Assembly (NCBI RefSeq): GCF_009602435.1 | Contig: NZ_VZDQ01000024.1 | Span: forward strand, 372,001 to 436,000 | DNA: 64,000 bases | Direction: 5' to 3' | Source: Sediminibacillus terrae | GTDB lineage: Bacteria; Bacillota; Bacilli; Bacillales; Amphibacillaceae | Part shown: piece after piece, positions 26,004 to 35,379 of the stretch | How positions within the stretch are numbered: the stretch's first letter is position 1 | Layout: every line of letters begins with the position of its first letter | The notes under the pieces: generated by a model | Databases searched by the model: none | Seen by the model: the letters and a program-made list of their open reading frames with translations, nothing else | Told to the model about the DNA's origin: nothing | Program-made: the position numbers and the translations under genes

Positions 26004-27989
26004 TTATTGCACCTGTTGAAGCAGCTTGTATGCTTCTTCTTTTGTCTGGACTTGCAACAGCTGCTCACGATAGTTTTCATCCATCAGTTTGCGGGACAGC
26101 ATCTGCAAAATTTTCAAATGGGCATTGCCTTCTGCTTGCTCCGGTACAGCAATCAGGAAAATCAGCTTGGCAGCCGTGCCATCCATGCTGTTCCAATCTA
26201 CACCGTCTGGTTTCATCCCGAATACGACACTTGGACGTTTCACTGCTTTTGATTTTCCGTGCGGGATGGCGATGTTCATGCCGATTCCCGTTGTGCTTTC
26301 TTGTTCCCGTTCGACGATTTTCTGCTTGAGTTCTTGCGCTGACGTCAATAAGCCGTTGGCGTCCAATTTACCGATCAGCTCATCCATTACTTCATCCTGC
26401 GTGTTTCCCTGTAAATCGATATCGATCAACTCGGGACTCGTAATATCGGTCAGTTTGTTGATTTCATCCAATGATTCGGTCTCAGGCTCTTCCGTGTCAG
26501 CCGTTTCAGCAGGCGTTTGATTGTCCATCGCTAATTGCTCAGCTGCATCTTCTGCATGAACATCCTCTTCACTTCCGACAGGCGCCGGCTGGTCTGTTAC
26601 ATCTTTTTTAATCAACTTGATCATAAGGGCTGTCACAATAGCACCGACAATGATTGCCACGAAAAACATGATAACATTGTCCACTGCACCGAGGACGCCG
26701 ACGATCGGCCCACCATGGGCAACCCTGTCCCCTACATTCCCTAGCATTGCGATGACGGAACCTGCCATGGAACCGACCATGATGCTCGGGATGACACGCA
26801 ACGGATCTTGTGCGGCAAACGGTATTGCACCTTCCGTAATGCCGAACAATCCCATCGTGAATGAAGCCTTACCTGTTTCTATTTCGGTTTTTTGAAATTT
26901 CTGCTTGAACAAGAATGTAGCCAGACCAAGCCCGATCGGCGGGATGGCGATTGCTGCTGCAATCGGCCCCATGATTTCATAATTTCCTTCCCCGATCATG
27001 GCTGAACCGAATAAGAATGCCACCTTATTTACCGGTCCGCCCATATCGAACGAAATCATTGCCCCCAAAATCAGTGCCAACAGGATGGAACTGGTTCCCT
27101 GCATGCCTGCCAGCCAAGAGGTCAGTGATTCAAATACTTGTGCAACCGGTCCGCCAATAAAGAATACAAAAGCCAAGCCTACAATGAGTGCTGAAAAAAC
27201 CGGTATGATGATAATCGGCATGATTGGCTGGACTGCTTTCGGCACTTTCAGCTTTTTAATCCATAACGCAACATATCCTGCCAGGAACCCGGCGATGATT
27301 CCGCCTAGAAAACCAGCCCCTGCTTCACTATTGTAAAAACTTCCGTTAGCTGCAATATAACCACCGATGATACCAGGTGCCAGACCGGGACGATCGGCAA
27401 TACTGAACGCAATGAAGCCGGCCAAGATCGGTACCATGAAGGTAAAGGAGGCGCTTCCGATGCTTTCAATCGTTTTCCAGAACGATCCTTCCGGTATCTG
27501 GATGCCCTCCGGCGTCTGTTGCCCTCCCAAAGATAACGAGATTGCAATCAACAGACCGCCGACGACGATGAACGGAATCATATAGGAAACGCCGTTCATC
27601 AAATGACGGTAGATCGGGTTTTCTTTATCCTTCTTTTTCTGCGTGTTTGTCTGACTTTGTCTATCACTATGTCCCTTATACACCGGGACGTCTCCGCTGA
27701 TGACTTTGTTGATCAACTGCTTGGGCTGGCGTATCCCTTCTTGTACACCTACCACCAACAGTTTTTTTCCGGAGAAGCGGTCTTTTTCCACTGTTTTGTC
27801 GGCGGCGATGATGATACCATCCGCCTCCGCTATGTCCTGTTCACTAAATTCATTTTCCACTCCAATGGAACCTTGGGTTTCCACTTTGATGTCTACACCC
27901 AATTCATCGGCAGCTTTTTGCAGGTTTTCTGCTGCCATGTACGTATGGGCAATACCATTGGGGCACGAAGTAATCGCTAACAATTTCAT
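26004..27989 (-). CDS. PTS transporter EIIB-EIIC-EIIA, fructose/mannose (ManP/FruA) type
   Basis: 661 residues in the order IIB, IIC, IIA. IIB (1-105) carries the phosphorylatable cysteine in AITSCPNGIAHTYMA. IIC (about 125-455) has about ten membrane segments including ISFDMGGPVNKVAFLFG. After a linker rich in acidic residues and threonine, IIA (about 510-661) shows the active histidine in NIAIPHGKSKAV. It imports and phosphorylates a hexose at the membrane. Domain order and the ManR-type regulator upstream resemble B. subtilis manP, but fructose is equally possible. A cre-like site lies just before the gene. Confidence 0.92.
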   Translation of the reverse strand: MKLLAITSCPNGIAHTYMAAENLQKAADELGVDIKVETQGSIGVENEFSEQDIAEADGIIIAADKTVEKDRFSGKKLLVVGVQEGIRQPKQLINKVISGDVPVYKGHSDRQSQTNTQKKKDKENPIYRHLMNGVSYMIPFIVVGGLLIAISLSLGGQQTPEGIQIPEGSFWKTIESIGSASFTFMVPILAGFIAFSIADRPGLAPGIIGGYIAANGSFYNSEAGAGFLGGIIAGFLAGYVALWIKKLKVPKAVQPIMPIIIIPVFSALIVGLAFVFFIGGPVAQVFESLTSWLAGMQGTSSILLALILGAMISFDMGGPVNKVAFLFGSAMIGEGNYEIMGPIAAAIAIPPIGLGLATFLFKQKFQKTEIETGKASFTMGLFGITEGAIPFAAQDPLRVIPSIMVGSMAGSVIAMLGNVGDRVAHGGPIVGVLGAVDNVIMFFVAIIVGAIVTALMIKLIKKDVTDQPAPVGSEEDVHAEDAAEQLAMDNQTPAETADTEEPETESLDEINKLTDITSPELIDIDLQGNTQDEVMDELIGKLDANGLLTSAQELKQKIVEREQESTTGIGMNIAIPHGKSKAVKRPSVVFGMKPDGVDWNSMDGTAAKLIFLIAVPEQAEGNAHLKILQMLSRKLMDENYREQLLQVQTKEEAYKLLQQVQ

Positions 27990-28007
27990 CCTGATTCCTC
28001 CTGACTT

Positions 28008-28021
28008 CGTAATCGCTTACA
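28008..28021 (-). promoter_or_regulatory. Candidate cre (CcpA) site before the PTS gene
   Basis: Minus-strand TGTAAGCGATTACG matches the cre consensus TGWAANCGNTNWCA at all positions but the last. It lies about 20 bases upstream of the start codon, downstream of a TATAGT-like -10. Binding there would block transcription in the presence of preferred sugars. Confidence 0.6.
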
Positions 28022-28336
28022 TATACTATACCCCTTCTGACCCAGGCCAAAAGTTTTGATTTTTACCACCGCTCCGGAAAAACGGATGTTTTTCGCCCGT
28101 CACCATGCCAATAATTCCCACGGCCTTTTCCTTCATGGAACTGCGGAGGGCGACGAGCAGCTGTACTGCCAGAATCGGCACGAACATGCGACATCAGACT
28201 CAGATAACCGGCACAGAGAGCGAGTAAAGAAGCAGGACCAGCCGCCGCAGAAGCCACAGGGGGTGAGAGCCGAACTATCCCGTGCCTTCTCAAACGGAGG
28301 ACACAAATTGGATAACAGTATATAAAAAAGCCATAG
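28022..28336. other. Regulatory gap between PTS gene and its regulator
   Basis: About 315 bases without a convincing gene. The left edge holds the PTS promoter region. The right edge has a weak hairpin (TAGC...GCTA followed by T-rich sequence on the minus strand) after the regulator stop. The GC-rich middle part has no recognisable motif; a 100-residue minus-strand open frame there has implausible composition. Confidence 0.4.
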
Positions 28337-30295
28337 CTATATAAAGCTAATAAACTGTTGCACATCGGTTTGTCCTAACAACCGTTCCACTCTGCCAGGC
28401 TGTTCCGTAAGATCAGACAACTCTTTGAATACCTCGCGGACGGCTGGATGATCATTAGGCACTGCCAGCATGAACACGAGTGAAGCTCTGCTTTCGCCCC
28501 ACTCCAGCGGCTCTTTTAACGTGGCAGCAGCAATTGCCGGGGTTTTGATCAAATCGGGACTGCCATGCGGAATGGCAATGCCCGCCCCTATATTTGTATC
28601 GGAAAGCTGTTCGCGGTTGATCGCCCTGTGGGCATACTTCTTATCGACATAACCCTGCTCGGACAACCGATTGGCCAGCATCTCGATGACTTCATAGCGG
28701 TGTTCCCTTTCTACTTGGAGAAACACAAGAGACGGATCCATCAATTCCGCCAGATGAGAACCCGGTACAGTCACAGCCTGCTTGTTTCCTGATCCAGACT
28801 GCAATTTACCGATAAAGGAAGCAAGCTTGTCTATTTCATGTCCCTCCATCAACGGAGAAATTTGGATCGCCGGGATACCGGTTTTCTCGACTGGTACAGT
28901 GGATACGATAAAGTCGACTGGATGATCGGCAAGGTATTGTTTTACGTTGTATTTCGCGACACTATCGACAACTTCGATTTCCGGAAACTTTCCTTCCAGC
29001 TTCGTCCGCAACAACTGGGATACTCCCACTCCCATATGGCAGACTACGATTGCCTGCAGTTTTTCCACACGCTGATTACGCAGCCGTTCGATCGATGTTT
29101 GAAAGTGAATCGTCAAATAGGCGGCTTCTTCTTCCGGCAAAGTAAAATCGAAGTGATCATGGATATCCTCCACGATATAAATCACCATATCGAACATATA
29201 TGGATACATCTGTTTAATTTCCTGAAGCATCGGATTTTTGACCGGCAATCCGTACGTAATCCGGTTGACAGTAGAAGAAAGATGCAGAATGAGATCTTCT
29301 TTCAGTTGGTCATCCTCGGCAAAATCGATCATCGTCACTTCGGACATCCGTGCTGTCAGCTTGTCGACCAGCTCGTTCACCATCGGCACCTGGCTTGTCC
29401 ATGTAGCATCTGCCTGACCTCCGGGTACTGTTTGATAACGGAGCTTGGCCCCGAGAATATGAAAAGCGAGATAATACATTTCGTCTTCCGGAAACCGGAC
29501 GGCAAAAGCACTTGCCATCTTTTCAAGAAATTCAGCTGCCCATTCAAGCTCTTCCTTATCATGCAGCATCTGTTTCTCTTTCGAAGAAACGGAAATCGGC
29601 TGTCTGGTTTTCACCCGTTTTATCATCACTAGCACGTGAATGGTCAGGCGATCGAACGTCTCGTCTGTAAAGGAAAGCTTATGTCTTACTTGCAAGGCAT
29701 CGAGTTCTTTTTTTACCAGCCGGATATCGGCACCGGCAAACATCGTTTCCATAAATGCCGAAATCGGCATCGCCTCTTGGCTGCCGAGCCTCGACAGTTC
29801 TGAAAGGGCGAGCCGGATGTTTTTCTCCTCGCCTTGGACGGTATGCCCCACTTTTTGCTTGGAGATGACGGAAACATTCATTTTTTTCAACCATTCACGA
29901 ATGGCATCCAAGTCTTTGCGAATGGTACCTTTATTCAAAAAGTATTTATCGGCAAGCTCTCCTGTGGTCAGCGGCTTTGCTTTTATCAATAACTCGTAAG
30001 CAATTTCCATCCTGCGGTCTCTATCCGTTTTCCGCTCCACTATGGGCTGCATTGATTGCAACCGGTCGAACAGACGTGATTTATCGGACTCCTCAATCTT
30101 CACGAACACCCCTAAGCCGGGCTTTTTTTCTAAACGCCCCCGGGAATGTTCGAACAAAAATTGTTCCAATTGTTTTAAATCATTGCGGATCGTTTTCTCG
30201 GAGCAATCGAAATGCTGCGCCAATGTATCTACTTGGATATAATTGTCTTCCCGGGTGAGAAGAAACCTCAACAGCCCGGTTTGTCGATCGTTCAT
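28337..30295 (-). CDS. PRD-containing PTS-controlled transcriptional activator (ManR/MtlR-like)
   Basis: About 652 residues. Order: two helix-turn-helix units (VDTLAQHFDCSEKTIRNDLK and LADKYFLNKGTIRKDLDAIR), two PTS regulation domains (about 185-405), an EIIB-like domain with cysteine in VVCHMGVGVSQLLRTKL, and an EIIA-like domain with histidine in GIAIPHGSPDLI. Phosphorylation at these sites by HPr and the cognate EII lets it activate the transporter gene only when substrate is present. It lies upstream of the PTS gene and 44 bases after the DHQS-like gene on the same strand. ATG at 30295, AGGGTGA upstream. Confidence 0.92.
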   Translation of the reverse strand: MNDRQTGLLRFLLTREDNYIQVDTLAQHFDCSEKTIRNDLKQLEQFLFEHSRGRLEKKPGLGVFVKIEESDKSRLFDRLQSMQPIVERKTDRDRRMEIAYELLIKAKPLTTGELADKYFLNKGTIRKDLDAIREWLKKMNVSVISKQKVGHTVQGEEKNIRLALSELSRLGSQEAMPISAFMETMFAGADIRLVKKELDALQVRHKLSFTDETFDRLTIHVLVMIKRVKTRQPISVSSKEKQMLHDKEELEWAAEFLEKMASAFAVRFPEDEMYYLAFHILGAKLRYQTVPGGQADATWTSQVPMVNELVDKLTARMSEVTMIDFAEDDQLKEDLILHLSSTVNRITYGLPVKNPMLQEIKQMYPYMFDMVIYIVEDIHDHFDFTLPEEEAAYLTIHFQTSIERLRNQRVEKLQAIVVCHMGVGVSQLLRTKLEGKFPEIEVVDSVAKYNVKQYLADHPVDFIVSTVPVEKTGIPAIQISPLMEGHEIDKLASFIGKLQSGSGNKQAVTVPGSHLAELMDPSLVFLQVEREHRYEVIEMLANRLSEQGYVDKKYAHRAINREQLSDTNIGAGIAIPHGSPDLIKTPAIAAATLKEPLEWGESRASLVFMLAVPNDHPAVREVFKELSDLTEQPGRVERLLGQTDVQQFISFI

Positions 30296-30339
30296 TTTGT
30301 TCACCCTATCACATATAATAGCGTTTTTTCTTGCCAGTT

Positions 30340-30888
30340 TTATCTTTCCTCAATGAATTCATCTATTTTTTTCCCGAGATGCCTGCCTGGCTCATCCATC
30401 ATCCCGGCGATCCTGTCTCCTTTTTTCAAATCGAGAACAGAAACGGCACCTTTTTCCGCCTCCTCTACATATACGCTCGTAGAAGACTGCAAAGTAGCCG
30501 AAATGCTCCCTTCCTCCCCATGACAAATAACGCGTATCAACGGACGTCTTTCTATTTTCACGCGTCCGATTGAAATCGAACGGCTTCCCTGCGGACTGCT
30601 TACCACAAGGGATTCTCCTGCCTTTATTTCCTGCAAGTATCGACTTTCCTTTTCCTGATAAAAATATTGGTGGAATCCTCCACAGTTGATCCGGAACGGC
30701 CGTGGAGGGTAACCCTCCGATTGCCTGTTTTCCGACAAAACTTTAAGATATCCATGGCCGGTATTGCCGATATAAAGTCCCTCTTCCTCTTGCAGACGAT
30801 CGATAAAATCCAGACAGACCCGCATACCTTCCCCTACTTGTTTGAGTTCCACTACTTCTAAATACCTTGTTTTTGCGCTTTCCTCCAC
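30340..30888 (-). CDS. Stand-alone C-terminal domain of 3-dehydroquinate synthase II family
   Basis: 182 residues from a GTG at 30888 with AAAGGGTGG before it. The sequence follows the C-terminal half of archaeal-type DHQ synthase II: VGEGMRVCLDFIDRLQEEEG, GLYIGNTGHGYLKVLSEN, RPFRINCGGFHQYF, SIGRVKIERRPLIRVIC, SVLDLKKGDRIAGMMDEPGR, HLGKKIDEFIEE. The full enzyme of roughly 330-390 residues oxidatively deaminates and cyclises a ketosugar precursor to 3-dehydroquinate; its N-terminal half is absent here and no remnant is visible upstream. It is the first gene of a set with a PTS regulator, so a sugar-linked role is possible. Function not established. Confidence 0.75.
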   Translation of the reverse strand: MEESAKTRYLEVVELKQVGEGMRVCLDFIDRLQEEEGLYIGNTGHGYLKVLSENRQSEGYPPRPFRINCGGFHQYFYQEKESRYLQEIKAGESLVVSSPQGSRSISIGRVKIERRPLIRVICHGEEGSISATLQSSTSVYVEEAEKGAVSVLDLKKGDRIAGMMDEPGRHLGKKIDEFIEER

Positions 30889-31103
30889 TATACCACCCTT
30901 TCGCTTACTTCTTCTGTTTTCAGTGTACATAATTGGCTGCACAAAAGAAAACCCGCTGATTTGCGAAGGAAAAAGACGACGATTGATCCTGCAAAAATCT
31001 TATCTGATTTTCCTTTTGAAAGAAAGTCACAGGAACTTCCCCATTTTGCTGGAAGTTGTAGTAAAATGGTTCGCATATCCGAAAGTTTACTGGAGGTTAG
31101 CAG

Positions 31104-32057
31104 ATGCGAGTGTTTGTGGTTGGACTATTAGCGGCATTGTTTTTCTCTGTCACCTTTATCCTGAACCGATCAATGGAGCTGGAGGGCGGCAGTTGGGTAT
31201 GGAGTGCTTCTTTACGATTCTTCTTCATGCTCCCGATGTTAATCGCAATCGTCGGTTTCCAAGGAAAAATCAGGCCAGTGTTGGTACATCTGAAAAAACA
31301 GCCGACAGCCTGGATTGTCTGGAGCTCCGTCGGCTTCGGTTTCTTTTATGCGCCTATCGCTTTTGCCACTGTGTACGGTCCGGGCTGGCTGGTCGCAGCA
31401 ACCTTTCAACTGACCATCATTGCCGGCTCCCTGCTCGTCCCTTTTCTTGAAAAACAAACCGGGATAAAGCAATCGATTCCGGTAAAAAGCGTCCTCATTT
31501 CTGTCCTTATACTCGGCGGTGTCATTCTGATGCAGCTCGAACACGCTTCTGCAGTACCTTTGGCAAGTGTCTGGTTGTGTACACTCCCGTTGCTCCTATC
31601 CGCTTTCAGTTATCCATTAGGAAACCGGAAAATGATGCAAGTCGTCGGCAACGAGCTCAATACGTTTCAACGCATCCTCGGAATGACCATCGCCAGCATG
31701 CCGTTTTGGCTGATTCTTTCCGTCTACGGTGCAATAGCGCACGGCGCCCCTTCTTCCAGCCAGCTTGTGCAGACATTCATCGTCGCTGTTTCATCCGGCA
31801 TCATCGCTACTGGTTTATTTTTCTACGCTACCAATCTAGTTAAACATGACAACCAAAAATTGGCCGGCGTCGAGGCCACACAATCTGGGGAAGTAGTGTT
31901 TGCCTTGATGGGGGAAATCATCTTTCTTCATGCAGCAATGCCAAGCGCGCTTTCTTTCGCCGGAGTTTTTCTCGTCATTGGCGGAATGGTGTTGCACAGC
32001 CTTAACAGCGGGATGCGGGAGAAAGAAGCATTTCAAGAGGTTTCCAAAGCAAAATGA
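31104..32057 (+). CDS. Multidrug resistance efflux transporter family (EmrE/DMT-type, PF13536)
   Basis: 317 residues with about ten transmembrane helices. ALFFSVTFILNRSMELEGGS followed by WVWSASLRFFFMLPML is characteristic of this family, and the second half has SGEVVFALMGEIIFL, a DMT repeat end. It is annotated as multidrug efflux in relatives, but real substrates are untested. ATG at 31104 behind CTGGAGG. The stop codon is inside the 5' arm of the following terminator. Confidence 0.85.
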   Translation: MRVFVVGLLAALFFSVTFILNRSMELEGGSWVWSASLRFFFMLPMLIAIVGFQGKIRPVLVHLKKQPTAWIVWSSVGFGFFYAPIAFATVYGPGWLVAATFQLTIIAGSLLVPFLEKQTGIKQSIPVKSVLISVLILGGVILMQLEHASAVPLASVWLCTLPLLLSAFSYPLGNRKMMQVVGNELNTFQRILGMTIASMPFWLILSVYGAIAHGAPSSSQLVQTFIVAVSSGIIATGLFFYATNLVKHDNQKLAGVEATQSGEVVFALMGEIIFLHAAMPSALSFAGVFLVIGGMVLHSLNSGMREKEAFQEVSKAK

Positions 32058-32090
32058 TAACCCAGAGGGAGTGAGGCCCTCTGGGTTATG
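32057..32090. terminator. Bidirectional terminator
   Basis: Thirteen-base stem ATAACCCAGAGGG / CCCTCTGGGTTAT between the EmrE-type gene and the convergent catalase gene. Confidence 0.9.
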
Positions 32091-32101
32091 TCCTTTTCAT
32101 T

Positions 32102-34135
32102 CTATAAAACTTCTCTATCCCAATGTCGATGCTCGGCAATCGCCTTACTGAACTGCTCGGCGAATCTTGTTGTGTCTTCACTTGAAACAACGCCGGGACT
32201 GTCTTCCATGCCGTCTGCCTCCAATAGCTTTCTGCCTTCATGTGTCGCGCCGATCGGTTTATAGTGCGAGAATGCTTCCATCACGAAATAGGCGGCCTGT
32301 TTATAAAATTCTTTGTTTTCCTCTCCTCCTGCTGCGTATACCGCATCAAACAATACGGAATCAGCCGTCAGGAAGGTATGATCGACGTCCAGCTCGGTAC
32401 CATCTTCTCCGGTCACCTTACCCTGGCTATCACTGATCACTTCTATTTGCAGTCCTTTTCCCTTCAGTTCATCGATAACCGGCTTTACTTCCTTGCCATT
32501 GAAGTTTTGGCCGAGGATCAAAGCAATCTTTCGGGTATCGGCCTTGAATTTCGTGTTTTCCTGGCTCAAGGCTGGAGAAGCTTTCGTTACGCCTGTATCT
32601 TTTCCTTGCGGCGGATTGGCCCCGATCGCTTTCGCAAATTCTGTCGCCAGTTCCATACTTACATTGCCGAACATATCGACAACCTGTTGACGTACGGATT
32701 CACTTTCCACTTTCCCCAGCTCAAAGCTGAATGCCTGGATCATATGTTGTTTTTCCGCTTCGCTCATGCTGTTCCAAAACAACGTAGCTTGAGAGAAATG
32801 GTCTTTGAAGCTGTCGCTTCGAGCCTGGACTTTATATCCATCCACTTTTTCCTGATAATGCTTGAACCCGCCTTCCTCTTCACTCGCCGGTTCCGGCGTA
32901 TTGGCAGCAAGGGAGTTATTATGGTAGCTGACACGCCCCTTGTTGATCGTTTGCCGTCCATAACCGTCCCGCTGGTTATTGTGAAACGGGCAGACCGGAC
33001 GATTGATCGGCAGCTCATGGAAGTTAGGGCCGCCCAGCCGGATCAGCTGCGTGTCCGTGTAAGAAAACAGCCGTCCCTGTAACAAGGGATCATTCGTGAA
33101 ATCAATGCCCGGCACGACATGGCCCGGATGGAAAGCAACCTGTTCTGTTTCCGCAAAATAATTATCCGTGTTGCGGGTCAGCGTCATTTTTCCGATCAGC
33201 TTCACCGGAACGTCTTCCTCCGGCCATATCTTGGTGGGGTCCAATATATCAAAATCGAAACGGAATTCCTCTTCCTCCGGTATCATTTGCACGCCGAGTT
33301 CATATTCCGGATAGTCGCCATTTTCGATTGCTTCCCATAAATCGCGACGATGAAAATCAGGGTCCTTCCCGTTTATTTTCTGTGCCTCGTCCCATACCAC
33401 TGAGTGGGTTCCCAAAACTGGCTTCCAATGGAACTTGACGAAGTGAGCCTTTCCTTCTGCATTGATGAAACGGAAAGTATGGACGCCGAAGCCCTCCATC
33501 ATCCGGAAACTACGTGGAATGGCTCTGTCGGACATCGCCCACATAATCATATGAGCCGACTCCTGGTTATTGGCGACGAAATCCCAGAATGTGTCATGGG
33601 CAGTCGCTGCCTGCGGAATTTCATTGTGCGGCTCCGGTTTAACTGCATGAATCAAGTCCGGAAACTTCATGGCATCCTGAATGAAAAATACCGGTATATT
33701 GTTTCCTACTAAATCGTAGTTCCCTTCATCCGTGTAAAATTTCGTGGCAAATCCGCGGGCATCCCTGGCCAGTTCACCGGAACCACGTGATCCGGCAACC
33801 GTGGAGAATCGAACGAATACGGGTGTTTTTTTCGAAGGATCCTGTAAAAAATCTGCTTTGGTGAATTCCTTCATCGATTCATAGACTTGGAACTCTCCGT
33901 GAGCGGCAAAACCACGGGCATGTACAATCCGTTCTGGAATGCGTTCATGGTCAAAATGCGTCATCTTCTCACGAAAATGGAAATCTTCCATCAAAGTCGG
34001 ACCTCGTTTGCCCGCCTTCAGAGAAAATTCATCCTCTGATACTTTGACACCCTGATTGGTCGTCAGTTTTTCTCCTTTGTCATCCGTCTTGAACTGTTCC
34101 AATTGTTCCTGTTTGCGGTTTTTGTTTTCACTCAT
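32102..34135 (-). CDS. katE: Large-subunit monofunctional catalase with C-terminal DJ-1/PfpI-like domain
   Basis: 677 residues from the ATG at 34135. The heme-catalase core shows catalytic histidine in [20 protein letters not shown] (about 72), the asparagine region [19 protein letters not shown], and the proximal tyrosine in [17 protein letters not shown]. Residues about 530-677 form the flavodoxin-like domain found in HPII-type clade 2 catalases ([20 protein letters not shown]). It removes hydrogen peroxide in the cytoplasm. The B. subtilis counterpart KatE belongs to the sigma-B general stress regulon; a possible sigma-B-like promoter lies upstream here. Confidence 0.95.
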   Translation of the reverse strand: MSENKNRKQEQLEQFKTDDKGEKLTTNQGVKVSEDEFSLKAGKRGPTLMEDFHFREKMTHFDHERIPERIVHARGFAAHGEFQVYESMKEFTKADFLQDPSKKTPVFVRFSTVAGSRGSGELARDARGFATKFYTDEGNYDLVGNNIPVFFIQDAMKFPDLIHAVKPEPHNEIPQAATAHDTFWDFVANNQESAHMIMWAMSDRAIPRSFRMMEGFGVHTFRFINAEGKAHFVKFHWKPVLGTHSVVWDEAQKINGKDPDFHRRDLWEAIENGDYPEYELGVQMIPEEEEFRFDFDILDPTKIWPEEDVPVKLIGKMTLTRNTDNYFAETEQVAFHPGHVVPGIDFTNDPLLQGRLFSYTDTQLIRLGGPNFHELPINRPVCPFHNNQRDGYGRQTINKGRVSYHNNSLAANTPEPASEEEGGFKHYQEKVDGYKVQARSDSFKDHFSQATLFWNSMSEAEKQHMIQAFSFELGKVESESVRQQVVDMFGNVSMELATEFAKAIGANPPQGKDTGVTKASPALSQENTKFKADTRKIALILGQNFNGKEVKPVIDELKGKGLQIEVISDSQGKVTGEDGTELDVDHTFLTADSVLFDAVYAAGGEENKEFYKQAAYFVMEAFSHYKPIGATHEGRKLLEADGMEDSPGVVSSEDTTRFAEQFSKAIAEHRHWDREVL

Positions 34136-34179
34136 TGAATAAACTCCTCCCTTTATGTAAAGATTGGACAGTTGTCTTC

Positions 34180-34205
34180 TTCCCGGGTAAACGTGTATAC
34201 AAACA
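34180..34205 (-). promoter_or_regulatory. Possible sigma-B-type promoter of katE
   Basis: Minus-strand GTTTGT - 14 bases - GGGAAG, resembling GTTTAA-N12-14-GGGWAW. About 45 bases before the start codon. The match is imperfect at both boxes; support comes mainly from the known sigma-B control of this catalase in B. subtilis. Confidence 0.35.
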
Positions 34206-34361
34206 GGCAATTTAAAGTTTCTATCATTTTTTAATCATTATAATTAAATAGTCGCACTAAATTATGCTTAGTTGACCAGGAAAAAAATCCCTAAGAGGAC
34301 AAGAAAAATCTGTTACTATATAGGTAAGAAAATTTGTTCCGATTCTGAGGTGGATTATAAC

Positions 34362-34511
34362 ATGAAATACTTTTTCATCCTTGCGTCCATAAGCAGTATA
34401 GTATTTACTGCGCTTGGGCAGGGAGCTTCCGGGATAGTGGCAGGATTATCGTTACTGCTTCTGGGAGCATACTTTAGTAAACCACGATACATAAGAGGCT
34501 GGAGGGATTGA
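34362..34511 (+). CDS. 49-residue membrane protein
   Basis: ATG at 34362 after GAGGTGGATTATAAC. The product MKYFFILASISSIVFTALGQ ... GASGIVAGLSLLLLGAYFSK ends in a basic PRYIRGWRD tail: two short membrane helices. An open frame extends further upstream without a ribosome site. No family recognised. It is followed after three bases by another small gene, forming a two-gene unit diverging from katE. Confidence 0.6.
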   Translation: MKYFFILASISSIVFTALGQGASGIVAGLSLLLLGAYFSKPRYIRGWRD

Positions 34512-34514
34512 ACA

Positions 34515-34682
34515 TTGAGGAGAAAAAATAAGCGGAGAAAAAGAGAAAATCGTCAGGAGAAATGGGATGCCCTTGAGTTATTAACATGGATTCCGGAAAT
34601 CTTCATGCTTCCTGTCCGTTTGGTTGTTTGGCTGATAAGAGGGATAGGCAGATTGATCGGCAGCATTTTTGACGGCATTTAA
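34515..34682 (+). CDS. 55-residue basic membrane-associated protein
   Basis: TTG start at 34515, eight bases after GGAGGG, which lies in the end of the preceding small gene. The product begins very basic (MRRKNKRRKRENRQEKWDAL) and ends amphipathic/hydrophobic (MLPVRLVVWLIRGIGRLIGS). It resembles membrane-binding small proteins, but no family is recognised. Coupled to the preceding gene by spacing. Confidence 0.55.
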   Translation: MRRKNKRRKRENRQEKWDALELLTWIPEIFMLPVRLVVWLIRGIGRLIGSIFDGI

Positions 34683-35092
34683 CCTACTCAAGCCTTTCAG
34701 ATACGGGATGAAGGATTTTTTTGGATGGCGCGCTGCCTTCATTTGAGCTTAATCGACTGGATGAAGTGCTTTTTTGCCGGGTTCGGCCACAATTCAAGCT
34801 TATCAATCGGATGAAGCCGTTCCGCTCCCCCTCTTTACATTTGGAAAAGGAAAAACCCGCCGGTATCAAGGCCACTGAAAAAGTCCTTTCTAATCTAGAA
34901 GAAATTTTAAAGTTTGTTGTTGATTCTCACGAATCGCTTATCGTGGAATCAACAGTGGGTAAACGAAAAAGAAGTGATCTTCTTTGATTTCTAAAAGAAA
35001 GTCACTCTTTTTTCTTGTACAATGAAAGGAATACATAATAGGGAGAGATTCGATGTTAGACCGTCAATTATCCATGAATTTAAGCCAGGGCG

Positions 35093-35254
35093 ATGGAACA
35101 ATATAAGACTGAAGCGAAGAATAGCGAATTGAAACACAGACACGGATAGGAGGTCGCCTCATCTTCGGGTCTCGAAGGCATGCGCATGCAAAGTGCGATC
35201 GCGATTTTCAAAGCTAATGCGAAACGAATCGTTAAACTCATGAAGGAATATTAG
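35093..35254 (+). pseudogene. 3' end of an IS1182 family transposase
   Basis: The frame reads EQYKTEAKNSELKHRHG, an in-frame TAG, then EVASSSGLEGMRMQSAIAIF and ANAKRIVKLMKEY. This is the conserved C-terminus of IS1182-type DDE transposases, where the stop replaces a usual tyrosine codon. Neither an intact catalytic core nor a full reading frame remains, so it cannot be active. Confidence 0.8.
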
Positions 35255-35256
35255 AT

Positions 35257-35303
35257 AAAAAGCGGTCTGTATGGAAATTAAATTCCATACAGACCGCTTT
35301 TTT
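35257..35303. terminator. Strong terminator at the end of the IS1182-like remnant
   Basis: Twenty-base stem AAAAAGCGGTCTGTATGGAA / TTCCATACAGACCGCTTTTT. Such hairpins close IS1182-type elements in Bacillaceae. It may now also terminate the convergent rlmN gene. Confidence 0.85.
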
Positions 35304-35379
35304 AAAATTCTACTTTTCAAAGACCTTCCGTTTTTCAGTGGCCTCCCGGAATCCGACGGGTTTTTCCTTTCCGTTCTAG

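Larger units (their letters stand above)
34870..35344 (+). mobile_element. Internally deleted IS1182-like element
   Basis: The stretch is bounded by inverted repeats GGCCACTGAAAAAG (34870-34883) and its complement TTTTTCAGTGGCC (35331-35343). Inside are, in order, a promoter-like leader, the beginning of an IS1182-type transposase (MLDRQLSMNLSQ at 35053-35088), an abrupt junction, the last about 53 codons of the transposase, and a strong terminator. The central part of the transposase is missing, leaving a MITE-like derivative of about 475 bases. No clear target-site duplication is visible. Confidence 0.65.

Noticed and set aside
28063-28365. 100-residue minus-strand open frame between PTS gene and regulator
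   Set aside because: It overlaps the regulator 3' end in another frame, has no ribosome site and an implausible Cys/Arg-rich composition.
34721-34987. 88-residue plus-strand open frame before the IS1182-like remnant
   Set aside because: It crosses the left inverted repeat of the element and has no ribosome site; best explained as non-coding.
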